This document shows, piece by piece, positions 1 to 6,473 of a stretch of DNA of 7,590 bases (within the stretch, counting starts at the first letter, position 1; every line of letters begins with the position of its first letter). The notes under the pieces are model-generated. The model was not told the DNA's origin. It searched no databases and saw only the letters and a program-made list of their open reading frames with translations. The DNA comes from Actinomycetota bacterium (lineage in GTDB: Bacteria > Actinomycetota > Actinomycetes > S36-B12 > UBA5976): contig RGCY01000056.1 of assembly GCA_009918865.1 (NCBI GenBank), forward strand, positions 1-7,590. The letters are read 5' to 3'. A program made the position numbers and the translations under genes.

Positions 1-169
1 GCTCGCGCACGTACGCGTTGACATTCCCACATCCTTGTCGTCGCAGGAGCGTGAGTTGCTGGAAAAGTTTGCGTCGAATCGGGCTGAGGCACCTGCTCGA
101 GTAGGTGGCGTTGAAGAAGATGAATCAGGTGGCGGATTCTTTAGCCGCCTTAAAGACATGTTCACATGA
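1..169 (+). CDS. dnaJ: Chaperone protein DnaJ, C-terminal fragment
   Basis: This is the last 55 codons of a gene that begins before the window; the reading frame starts at base 2 and ends at the TGA at 167-169. DnaJ stimulates the ATPase of DnaK (Hsp70) and presents unfolded substrates to it in the cytoplasm. Visible here are the end of the second beta-barrel substrate-binding domain (VRVDIPTSLSSQERELL), then a helical segment and a Gly- and acid-rich linker. The gene ends in GGGFFSRLKDMFT, the Phe-Phe/Leu-Ser-Arg-Leu-Lys-Asp tail seen in actinobacterial DnaJ proteins. The J domain and zinc fingers lie upstream and cannot be checked. Its stop overlaps the rsmE start as ATGA, a dnaJ-rsmE pairing common in Gram-positive bacteria, which supports the call. 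Confidence 0.85.
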   Translation, partial: LAHVRVDIPTSLSSQERELLEKFASNRAEAPARVGGVEEDESGGGFFSRLKDMFT

Positions 170-915
170 GTCACGTATTTGTTGCAGACCTCAATGGGTT
201 AGCCGTTGGCGACGAAGTGGTTATCGCTGGTGACGAAGGCCACCACGCGGTCCGTGTGCGGCGTATTCGGGTGGGCGAATCCGTTGAGTTGGTTGATGGT
301 GAAGGCACCCGGGCAGGTGGTGACGTATCGCACGTGAGCGTGGATTCCTGCACAGTGCACATTCACCATCTCACATATGAGCCGCAAACCCGACCTGCGC
401 TGACCGTTATTCAAGCACTTGTGAAAAAGGATCGCAGCGACCAAGCGATTGAATTAATGACTGAGGCCGGAGTCGATGAAGTTCTGCCCTGGGCGGCTGC
501 GCGAAGTCAAACCTCCTCTCTGCCTCCCAAGTGGGCGCGAATTGCACGTGAGTCCTCTAAACAAGCGCGACGCGCGCGATTTCCCGTCATCTCTGATGTG
601 CAAGGAACACCCGATGTCAGTGCTCACATCGCACGCACTGTCAGCGGTGGTGGGTTGGTGCTGCTGTGCCACGAGTCTGCGGTAACTCCAATTTCGCAAG
701 TTCTCGCTGCCGCACAACCGCAACCACCTGCAGTGATGATTGTGGTTGGTCCTGAAGGTGGGCTGACATCTGATGAACTCAACGCTTTTACCGCAGCCGG
801 TGCTGTCCCAGTTGTGATGGGTCCATCTGTGATGCGTGCTGCGAGCGCTGGTGCAATCGCAGCGGCGGTCGTGTCTGCCATGACCACTCGTTGGGATGAA
901 GGAGCAGCAAGATGA
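166..915 (+). CDS. rsmE: 16S rRNA (uracil(1498)-N(3))-methyltransferase RsmE
   Basis: A 249-residue cytoplasmic SPOUT-class methyltransferase, the usual family length, which uses S-adenosylmethionine to make m3U1498 in 16S rRNA. The N-terminal PUA-like RNA-binding domain contains GHHAVRVRR (residues 25-33). The catalytic knot domain follows: QALVKKDRSDQAIELMTEAGV (83-103 region), a KQARRARFP stretch (132-140), VVGPEGGLTSDEL (193-205) for cofactor binding, and the closing MGPSVMRAASAG (218-229). That last motif is normally LG..ILR.ETA or, in actinobacteria, LR.STAG, so it is slightly divergent here. The ATG overlaps the dnaJ stop as ATGA with no clear Shine-Dalgarno sequence, so translation is probably coupled. 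A four-base overlap leads into the HIT gene. Identification is secure. Confidence 0.95.
   Translation: MSHVFVADLNGLAVGDEVVIAGDEGHHAVRVRRIRVGESVELVDGEGTRAGGDVSHVSVDSCTVHIHHLTYEPQTRPALTVIQALVKKDRSDQAIELMTEAGVDEVLPWAAARSQTSSLPPKWARIARESSKQARRARFPVISDVQGTPDVSAHIARTVSGGGLVLLCHESAVTPISQVLAAAQPQPPAVMIVVGPEGGLTSDELNAFTAAGAVPVVMGPSVMRAASAGAIAAAVVSAMTTRWDEGAAR
898..904 (+). promoter_or_regulatory. Ribosome binding site of the HIT gene
   Basis: GAAGGAG lies seven bases before the ATG at 912, inside the end of rsmE. It is a strong match to the 16S rRNA 3' end and fixes the HIT start at the ATGA overlap. Confidence 0.7.
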
Positions 916-1259
916 GTCAAAGCTGTGTGTTCTGTGCCATCGTTGCAGGTGAACTGCCCAGCACAGTTGTGTATGAAAATGACCACGTGCTCGCAATTCG
1001 AGACATCAATCCAGTTGCACCTGTGCATGTGTTGGTGTTGACCAAACAACACTTTGACGACATTGTGGATTTAGGAGAGAACAGCCCTGAATCTTCGGCA
1101 GCCATGTTGGAAGCGATTGCTTCGGTGGCAGTTATTGAACAGGTATCTGAGGCTGGATTTCGCACGGCGTTCAACACTGGGGTGCAAGGTGGACAAACTG
1201 TTGGACATGTGCACGCCCATGTCATCGGCCGCCGACAGCTCTCGGAGAACCTTGGCTAG
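912..1259 (+). CDS. HIT (histidine triad) family nucleotide hydrolase, Hint type
   Basis: A 115-residue cytoplasmic protein, the normal size for the Hint branch of the HIT superfamily, which hydrolyses purine nucleoside phosphoramidates and related AMP conjugates. The N-terminal CVFC (residues 5-8) and H47 fit the zinc-binding positions of the bacterial Hint form. The core reads AIRDINPVAPVHVLVLTKQH (28-47). The catalytic triad lies in GQTVGHVHAHVIGRRQL (94-110), with H99, H101 and H103; by analogy with human HINT1, H101 is the nucleophile. The gene begins at an ATGA overlap with rsmE behind a good ribosome binding site and ends with TAG, followed at once by hairpin-forming sequence, so it is probably the last gene of this transcript. 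The physiological substrate cannot be told from sequence. Confidence 0.92.
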   Translation: MSQSCVFCAIVAGELPSTVVYENDHVLAIRDINPVAPVHVLVLTKQHFDDIVDLGENSPESSAAMLEAIASVAVIEQVSEAGFRTAFNTGVQGGQTVGHVHAHVIGRRQLSENLG

Positions 1260-1299
1260 CCCCAAACCGACACGGTTTTCAGGGTTCTGCTGGGCTTTT
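1258..1299 (+). terminator. Candidate terminator hairpin after the HIT gene
   Basis: A perfect 6-bp hairpin, AAACCG / CGGTTT, spans 1264-1278 with a three-base loop. It sits inside a wider pairing of AGCCC (1258-1262, starting in the TAG stop) with GGGCT (1292-1296), which is followed by a short T run (1296-1299). Position and form suit an intrinsic terminator, but the T tract is short and folding energy was not computed. Confidence 0.45.
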
Positions 1300-1302
1300 G
1301 CC

Positions 1303-1341
1303 ACCCCTTAGCCCGGCTTTTGACGGGCTTTCGTCAGGGGT
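1303..1341 (+). terminator. Second candidate terminator or attenuator hairpin before phoH
   Basis: AGCCCG (1310-1315) pairs with CGGGCT (1324-1329), enclosed by ACCCCT (1303-1308) with AGGGGT (1336-1341) across an asymmetric internal loop. A competing 5-bp hairpin, TGACG (1321-1325) with CGTCA (1332-1336), uses the same bases, so the two folds exclude each other. It ends just upstream of the phoH promoter candidate. It is best read as a second terminator for the upstream operon; an attenuator role for read-through into phoH is speculative. Confidence 0.4.
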
Positions 1342-1347
1342 AACGCG

Positions 1348-1376
1348 TTGTCCGAAACGATGCCATCGCCTACGAT
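1348..1376 (+). promoter_or_regulatory. Candidate promoter for the phoH-ybeY-era operon
   Basis: A TTGTCC -35-like box (1348-1353) and a TACGAT -10 box (1371-1376) are separated by exactly 17 bases. TACGAT fits the actinobacterial TAnnnT pattern. The phoH ATG begins only nine bases after the -10 box, so a start site 6-10 bases downstream would fall at about 1383-1386, at or within three bases of the initiator. No Shine-Dalgarno sequence precedes the ATG, which agrees with leaderless translation. Confidence 0.5.
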
Positions 1377-1385
1377 TGAGACCAC

Positions 1386-2402
1386 ATGAGTCATCCTGAA
1401 GCGCAGTCCGCTACCGCCAAGATTGTGGTCCCCGCCGCCTATTCCATGGTTAGTCTGCTTGGAGCCGGCGATTCCCATCTGAGAACTCTTGAGCGCGCTG
1501 TGCCGCGCCTTGACATCTTGGTGCGTGGAAACGAAATCATCCTCACCGGCGCTGAAGAGGATGTGGTGCTCGTTGAACAAGCAATTGCAGAAATGCTCGC
1601 AGTGCTTCGAACCGGTCAAGGTCTGGCACCAGAAGTTGTCGAGCGCCTACTTGGGATGCTGCGCGAATCGACTGGGGTGCGCCCTGCCGATGTGCTCACC
1701 GCAAACATTTTGAGCAATCGTGGGAAGAACATTCGCCCCAAGACTCTCAACCAAAAACGCTATGTGGATGCGATTGACGAACACACGATCGTGTTCGGGC
1801 TCGGCCCAGCCGGAACCGGCAAGACGTATCTTGCAGTTGCCAAGGCTGTGCAAGCCTTGCAGGCCAAGCGCATCAATCGAATTGTGCTGACTCGCCCCGC
1901 AGTGGAAGCAGGAGAACATCTTGGCTTTCTCCCCGGCACGCTGAGCGAAAAGATTGACCCCTATTTGCGACCGCTGTACGACGCTTTGCACGACATGATT
2001 GACCCGGAATCGATTCCGCGCCTCATGACCAGCGGAGTCATCGAAGTCGCACCACTTGCTTACATGCGCGGCCGCACCTTGAATGACGCATTCATCATTT
2101 TGGACGAAGCCCAAAACACTTCGCCTGAGCAAATGAAAATGTTCCTCACGCGGCTTGGTTTCGGTTCCACGATGGTGGTCACGGGTGACACCACTCAAGT
2201 TGACCTTCCTAGTGGCGTACGCAGTGGTCTTGAAGTTGTCCAGGAAATCCTCGAAGGTGTGGAAGACATCCACTTCTCGCGTTTAACAAGTCACGATGTG
2301 GTCCGCCACCGACTCGTGGGTCGCATCGTGGATGCGTATGCCACCTGGGATGCCTCTCACGCAACTGCGCATCGCCATGGAACGAGTCGTAAAACCCCAT
2401 GA
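1386..2402 (+). CDS. phoH: PhoH family P-loop NTPase
   Basis: A 338-residue cytoplasmic ATPase of the PhoH (PhoH-like/YbeZ) family, normal in length. Residues 1-100 form the family's N-terminal domain (VPRLDILVRGNEIILTG, 39-55). The NTPase domain follows: Walker A GPAGTGKT (140-147), the LTRPAVEAGEHLGFLPG segment (168-184), Walker B FIILDEAQN (236-244), the VVTGDTTQVDLP strand-loop (264-275) and a C-terminal RHRLVGRIVDAY (307-318) carrying Arg residues. PhoH proteins resemble the helicase core of superfamily 1 enzymes and are proposed to act on RNA. The gene is nearly always next to ybeY, as here, where the two overlap by four bases, suggesting shared work in rRNA or RNA metabolism. The start follows a promoter-like sequence and has no ribosome binding site. 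The name rests on homology; a phosphate-starvation role should not be assumed. Confidence 0.93.
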   Translation: MSHPEAQSATAKIVVPAAYSMVSLLGAGDSHLRTLERAVPRLDILVRGNEIILTGAEEDVVLVEQAIAEMLAVLRTGQGLAPEVVERLLGMLRESTGVRPADVLTANILSNRGKNIRPKTLNQKRYVDAIDEHTIVFGLGPAGTGKTYLAVAKAVQALQAKRINRIVLTRPAVEAGEHLGFLPGTLSEKIDPYLRPLYDALHDMIDPESIPRLMTSGVIEVAPLAYMRGRTLNDAFIILDEAQNTSPEQMKMFLTRLGFGSTMVVTGDTTQVDLPSGVRSGLEVVQEILEGVEDIHFSRLTSHDVVRHRLVGRIVDAYATWDASHATAHRHGTSRKTP

Positions 2403-2980
2403 GTGGGCATAGTGACATCGCGGTAAGCCAAGAAAGCAGTGCGAAGCCTTACCCAGATTGGGATTCAGAACAAACGGTGCAGTTCGCACAATTCTTGCTG
2501 CAAGAGTTGAATTTGGCATCTGGCACGGAATTGTCAATCGCGTTCATTGACCCCGAGCCGATGGCTCAGTTGCACGAGCAGTGGCTCGACCTCGCAGGTC
2601 CAACAGACGTAATGTCTTTCCCGATGGACGAACTGCGTGAGGGTGCGATTGAGCCCGGTCATCTCGGAGATGTCGTCATCTGCCCACAAGTTGCGCAGGA
2701 GCAAGCCCGCAGCGCAGGGCATAGTGCGCAGCAGGAAATTGAACTGCTCTTAACCCATGGGGTGCTGCACCTGCTCGGTCATGACCACGCCGAACCTTCA
2801 GAGCATGAAGTGATGTTTACCCGGCAGCAGCAACTGCTTGATGCGTGGCGGTCGTCTCGATTTCATGCGGACAATCTGACTGAAGTCAGCGACACGAGTG
2901 CACCACTCGAGAGTTGTGAGGAAGCGGAATTACCCTCCAACCTAGATGAAGCAACCCCGTCAAGCCGGAGGCCGAGTTGA
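2399..2980 (+). CDS. ybeY: Endoribonuclease YbeY (rRNA maturation factor)
   Basis: A 193-residue metal-dependent single-strand endoribonuclease involved in 16S rRNA 3'-end processing and 70S ribosome quality control. The defining H-x3-H-x5-H zinc motif is intact in HGVLHLLGHDH, with H120, H124 and H130. Upstream are the typical PTDVMSFPMDEL (68-79) and GHLGDVVICP (87-96) segments. The W62 region before PTDVMSF follows the actinobacterial form rather than the Arg form of proteobacteria. After about residue 155 a tail of about 40 residues, rich in Ser, Glu and Pro, extends beyond the catalytic fold; it looks disordered and matches nothing I recognise. The ATG overlaps the phoH stop as ATGA without an evident ribosome binding site, suggesting coupling. 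The stop overlaps the next gene as TTGA. Confidence 0.93.
   Translation: MSGHSDIAVSQESSAKPYPDWDSEQTVQFAQFLLQELNLASGTELSIAFIDPEPMAQLHEQWLDLAGPTDVMSFPMDELREGAIEPGHLGDVVICPQVAQEQARSAGHSAQQEIELLLTHGVLHLLGHDHAEPSEHEVMFTRQQQLLDAWRSSRFHADNLTEVSDTSAPLESCEEAELPSNLDEATPSSRRPS
2967..2971 (+). promoter_or_regulatory. Ribosome binding site supporting the TTG start at 2977
   Basis: GGAGG sits five bases before TTG 2977, inside the ybeY tail coding region. It supports a TTG start for the membrane protein gene, which would otherwise lose its first transmembrane segment if begun at the next in-frame ATG. Confidence 0.75.
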
Positions 2981-4224
2981 CGCAGCAACTTCTTTTTGCA
3001 GGTGCGTGTGTGGTGCTTGCATTCACCTTCGTTCTGATTGAGACCGCAATGCAGCGAGTCTCTCGAGTCATCGCCGAAGATCTCATGCGTGAAAAGCCAC
3101 GCCGCGCACGCGCCTTGAGTGAAATCGCTAACGACCGCGCCCGTTACATCAATGTCTTGCTTTTTCTGCACTTGAGCACATCCACGTTGGCAGTGGTGTT
3201 GGTAGCGACTGCCGTCAAGCCTGCCTGGGTGGCTGCGCTTGTGATGGTGGCTGTCGGCTTCATTGCGCTAGGAGTTGCGCCACGCACACTCGGCCGGCAA
3301 CACGCCGATGCCATCGCAGTTGCCACGGCCGGTTTCGTTTACCGCTTGAGCATTGTGCTCGCTCCATTGACACGGTTGTTGATTTGGCTTGGAAATGCAG
3401 TGACACCAGGACGCGGATATCGCGAGGGACCATTCGCATCGGCGGCTGAGTTGCGTGACCTTGTGGATCAAGCTTCTGCGCAAGTGATTGATGAAGATGA
3501 ACGCGAAATGATTCAGTCAGTGTTCGAACTTGGAGACACTGTGGCGCGTGAAGTGATGGTGCCGCGAACCGAGATGGTGTTCATCGAAGCCACCAAAACC
3601 TTGCGGCAGGCGCTCTCGCTCGGCTTGCGCTCAGGCTTTAGTCGCATCCCTGTGATGGGTGAAGATGCAGATGACATCGTCGGAATTGTGTATCTGAAAG
3701 ACATTGCCCGTCGCGTGTTTGAGCATCGTGAAGCCGAGCATGCTGAGCGCGTTGACTCAATTATGCGTCCAGTGTTTCTCGTCCCAGATTCCAAGCGGTG
3801 CGATGACCTGCTGCGAGAGATGCAGGCTGCGCGAAAGCACCTCGCAGTCTTGGTTGATGAATACGGTGGTGTGGCAGGTCTCATCACCATTGAAGACATT
3901 CTCGAAGAAATCGTCGGTCAAATCAGCGATGAATACGACTTGGAAGCCCCAGAAGTCGAAAGACTTGCCGATGGTGGATTGCGCGTGAGTGCACGTTTCC
4001 ACATCGAAGATCTTGCTGAAGAGTTAGATATCGAATTGGACGCCGACGAAGAAGGAGTTGACACGGTCGCCGGTTTGCTTGCCAGCAGACTTGGTGTCGT
4101 GCCGATTCCTGGGGCTCACATTGACGTGCACGGCTGGCGACTCACGGCCGAAACCGCCGCGGGGCGCCGAAACCAAGTAACGCGCGTGTTGGTGCAACCA
4201 GTTGTTCAGGAGCCAACGCAGTGA
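2977..4224 (+). CDS. DUF21/CBS/CorC-HlyC domain membrane protein (hemolysin C / CNNM family)
   Basis: A 415-residue membrane protein with the CNNM/CorC architecture. An N-terminal DUF21 membrane domain has hydrophobic segments at about 5-24, 58-79, 84-103 and 113-140. A paired CBS module covers about 198-248 and 262-313 (VMVPRTEMVFIE at 193-204, GFSRIPVMGE at 220-229, AVLVDEYGGVAGLITIEDILEEIVG at 290-314). The CorC_HlyC domain spans about 328-406. Relatives bind adenine nucleotides in the CBS pair, and some export Mg2+ or help resist Co2+; despite the 'hemolysin' label, haemolysis is doubtful. The TTG start is supported by a GGAGG and keeps helix 1. The canonical GEv.PK segment of the membrane domain reads LGVAPRT here (98-104), lacking the Glu. 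The four-base overlaps with ybeY and era are typical of actinobacteria. Transport activity is inferred only from the family. Confidence 0.9.
   Translation: MTQQLLFAGACVVLAFTFVLIETAMQRVSRVIAEDLMREKPRRARALSEIANDRARYINVLLFLHLSTSTLAVVLVATAVKPAWVAALVMVAVGFIALGVAPRTLGRQHADAIAVATAGFVYRLSIVLAPLTRLLIWLGNAVTPGRGYREGPFASAAELRDLVDQASAQVIDEDEREMIQSVFELGDTVAREVMVPRTEMVFIEATKTLRQALSLGLRSGFSRIPVMGEDADDIVGIVYLKDIARRVFEHREAEHAERVDSIMRPVFLVPDSKRCDDLLREMQAARKHLAVLVDEYGGVAGLITIEDILEEIVGQISDEYDLEAPEVERLADGGLRVSARFHIEDLAEELDIELDADEEGVDTVAGLLASRLGVVPIPGAHIDVHGWRLTAETAAGRRNQVTRVLVQPVVQEPTQ
4208..4212 (+). promoter_or_regulatory. Ribosome binding site supporting the era GTG start
   Basis: AGGAG lies eight bases before GTG 4221, near the end of the upstream membrane protein gene. 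It supports GTG as the era initiator and therefore the roughly 24-residue leader before the G domain. Confidence 0.65.
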
Positions 4225-5201
4225 CCCAACCTGAATCCGGTGAATTAGAGCGTTCGCTGGAGGGGGCTGATAAAGACTCCACGACGCATCGCAGTGGATT
4301 CATCGCCGTTGTAGGTCGCCCAAATGCAGGTAAAAGCACGCTCATTAACGCCATTGTGGGTGCGCCGGTGAGCACCACGAGTGCCAAGCCGCAGACGACG
4401 CGGCGCGTTATCCGTGGGATTCTCACGCGCCAGGACGCACAACTTGTCCTTGTCGATACCCCTGGCGTGCACCGACCTCGCACATTGCTTGGGGAGCGCC
4501 TGAACGAAGCCGTCTATCGCGCGTGGGCCGATGTCGATGCGATTGCGATGTGTTTGCCGGCGGATGAAGCCATCGGCACCGGGGATGAGTTCATTTTGCA
4601 GCGCCTTAGTGAAGCGAAATGTCCCGTGGTTGCGGTGGTCACCAAGGCCGACACTGTCAGCCGTGAAACTCTGGCAGCGAAACTGCTCGCGGTTGCGGAA
4701 CTTGAAACGCGGCTCAACATGCGTTGGGCACACATAGTGCCTGTGTCAAGTCGTGTTGGCTCTCAGGTTCCGGCGTTGGTTGAAGTCATGTGTTCGTTAC
4801 TTCCTGCTGGGCCGGTGCTGTTTCCAGAAGGTCTTGCCACCGATGACGAACTTGAGGCGGCAATTGCTGACGTGGTGCGCGAAGCGGCGCTTGAACGCTT
4901 GCAAGATGAGTTGCCCCACTCGGTTGCCACCGTGGTGGAGGAAATCGTGCCGCGCGATGAATCCGACCCCGAAGGGCAACTCGAGGTGCGAGTGACCTTG
5001 TTCGTTGAACGTGATAGTCAAAAGGGAATTGTTATTGGCCGCGGCGGCTCAATGCTGCGCGAGATTGGCACCACGGCGCGACCGGCAGTGGCGCGGATTC
5101 TCGGCCGCCCAGTGCATTTAGCTGTGCACGTAAAGGTCGCCAAAGAGTGGCAACGCGACCCATCTCAACTTCGCAAACTTGGATTTGACAACATCGGATG
5201 A
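4221..5201 (+). CDS. era: GTPase Era
   Basis: A 326-residue essential-type GTPase that binds the 3' end region of 16S rRNA and helps mature the 30S subunit. The G domain has G1 GRPNAGKS (32-39), G2 within PQTTR (57-61), G3 DTPG (79-82), G4 TKAD (141-144, replacing the usual NKxD as in many Era proteins) and G5 VSSR (175-178). The C-terminal KH RNA-binding domain includes VIGRGGSMLREIG (271-283) and ends in VKVAKEWQRDPSQLRKLGF, the classic Era terminus. Residues 1-24 form a short charged extension ahead of the GTPase fold. The GTG start overlaps the previous stop as GTGA. With ybeY and rsmE nearby, the neighbourhood is strongly ribosome-biogenesis oriented. No intrinsic terminator is obvious after its TGA. 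Confidence 0.96.
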   Translation: MTQPESGELERSLEGADKDSTTHRSGFIAVVGRPNAGKSTLINAIVGAPVSTTSAKPQTTRRVIRGILTRQDAQLVLVDTPGVHRPRTLLGERLNEAVYRAWADVDAIAMCLPADEAIGTGDEFILQRLSEAKCPVVAVVTKADTVSRETLAAKLLAVAELETRLNMRWAHIVPVSSRVGSQVPALVEVMCSLLPAGPVLFPEGLATDDELEAAIADVVREAALERLQDELPHSVATVVEEIVPRDESDPEGQLEVRVTLFVERDSQKGIVIGRGGSMLREIGTTARPAVARILGRPVHLAVHVKVAKEWQRDPSQLRKLGFDNIG

Positions 5202-5325
5202 CGGCGAATCATTGTTGCCCACTGAATAAGTCTCTGGCCGACGCTGACTGCATGCGAGCCGTTCTTAAGCATGCGTCGATGAAGAGCAGTTTCCTCATGC
5301 GTCGCGGCGCAAAACAAAGCTCTGC
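5202..5325. other. Convergent intergenic gap between era and the AI-2E family gene
   Basis: These 124 bases lie between two genes whose 3' ends face each other. I see no GC-rich hairpin plus T run in either direction. CATGCG occurs at 5251, 5270 and 5296; the two GCATGC palindromes (5250-5255, 5269-5274) could pair as a 6-bp stem. GAGCAG (5284-5289) is complementary to CTGCTC (5322-5327), which includes part of the minus-strand stop codon. An open frame of 63 codons starts at the era stop (5198) but has no recognisable product. Confidence 0.5.
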
Positions 5326-6465
5326 TCAAGTGGTCTTTTCGCTTGTGCCATCGGAGCTTGCAGCATCAACGCCATCAATCAGCTCGTAGCGGTGGGCATA
5401 CGCCTGTGCGACAGCAATGATGGCAGCCGCAACCGGCACGGATATGACGGCGCCGGTTGGACCAAGCAGCGCGGCACCGATGAACACTGATGCGAGCGCG
5501 ACTGCGGGATGAATGTTCATCGTCATTCGACCCAAGCGCGGACCAATGAACAGGTTCTCCAACTGCTGGTAGACCGTTGCGCCAACGATGATCCACACCG
5601 CATCCAATGGCTCATGTGCGACTGCGATCAGAATGGGTAAACCAATCCCGATATAAGTGCCAACACTTGGTATGAACTGACTAGTCAGCCCTGTGAACAG
5701 ACCAAGTGGGAACCAGTAAGGAACGCCGATGACTGCAAACAGTGTTGCGTGGTACAGCCCTGATAGCAGCGCCATGATGATGCGCGAGACGACAAAAGCC
5801 CCGGTCTTCTCAACGCTGACATCCCATACTTTGATGAAGAGTTCCTGCTGACGCTGCGGCAGAAGCGAGCAGACAACTCGCCGAATCTTTGGCCCGTCGG
5901 CAGCAAAGTAGTAAACAAAAAACAACAGGGTGAACATCGCGAACAAGGCTCCAAGAGCGGATGACACAATGCCCAGCAGTCCGCCAGCCACGCCGCTGAG
6001 ATTGTTGGCCAGCGAGTTGATGTCAATCTTTGAAAGCAGCGTTGCGATATCTAAGTTGAGGTTGAATGTCTGGTTCACCCAGCCGAGCAAATCGGTTGCC
6101 ACCGATGGCAACGACAACGCGAATTGCTTGAGTTGTCCAAACAGCAGTCCGCCAAAGGCAGCAAAAAACCCGACGACTCCGATGATGAGCGCTGCGAGCA
6201 TGATGCCTGCGGCTTGGCCTCGGCGAAGGTTGCGCCGCATCAGCCAGCCGATGCCAGGTTCCAAGGCAATCGCGAGCAGCCATGCCACGAGCAGGGTGAC
6301 TAGAAAGCCGTCAATGGCATTGAACGCCCAGTGTGCAGCTTGTGCGGCGGCAATCAGCACCAGAACGCTGATGGCTGCGCGCCGCACCTGCACTGGGCTG
6401 ATGCGGACGTTGATGCCGTCAGTTGACTCGTTTCGGGAAGGTCCGCCCGTTGGTGGGAGTGTCAT
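5326..6465 (-). CDS. AI-2E family transporter (YdiK/PerM-like membrane protein)
   Basis: A 379-residue integral membrane protein of the AI-2E (formerly UPF0118/PerM) family. Hydrophobic segments are seen at about 30-45, 51-69, 85-110, 160-188, 228-262, 270-300 and 319-355, with a soluble stretch between the third and fourth (111-159), as the family shows. Family hallmarks are FIPSVGTYIG (264-273), QQLENLFIGPRLG (300-312) and the IHPAVALASVFIGAALLGPTGAVISVPVAA stretch (318-347). Members include a proposed AI-2 exporter and Na+/H+ antiporters, so the substrate here is unknown. I chose ATG 6465: the frame stays open further upstream but runs antisense through recO with non-family sequence. It is the only minus-strand gene here, convergent with era and divergent from recO. 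A hydrophilic Ser/Asp/Glu/Thr tail ends the protein. Confidence 0.88.
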   Translation of the reverse strand: MTLPPTGGPSRNESTDGINVRISPVQVRRAAISVLVLIAAAQAAHWAFNAIDGFLVTLLVAWLLAIALEPGIGWLMRRNLRRGQAAGIMLAALIIGVVGFFAAFGGLLFGQLKQFALSLPSVATDLLGWVNQTFNLNLDIATLLSKIDINSLANNLSGVAGGLLGIVSSALGALFAMFTLLFFVYYFAADGPKIRRVVCSLLPQRQQELFIKVWDVSVEKTGAFVVSRIIMALLSGLYHATLFAVIGVPYWFPLGLFTGLTSQFIPSVGTYIGIGLPILIAVAHEPLDAVWIIVGATVYQQLENLFIGPRLGRMTMNIHPAVALASVFIGAALLGPTGAVISVPVAAAIIAVAQAYAHRYELIDGVDAASSDGTSEKTT

Positions 6466-6473
6466 GGGGCATG

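Noticed and set aside
454..996. 180-codon minus-strand open frame across rsmE
   Set aside because: It is Cys/His/Arg/Trp-rich antisense sequence with no domain; the plus strand holds a fully conserved RsmE.
1647..2273. 208-codon minus-strand open frame across phoH
   Set aside because: It is antisense to the conserved NTPase core of PhoH, with no recognisable motif and no start signals.
2863..3171. Minus-strand open frame over the ybeY/CorC junction
   Set aside because: Both overlapping plus-strand genes are well supported, and the antisense product has no family features.
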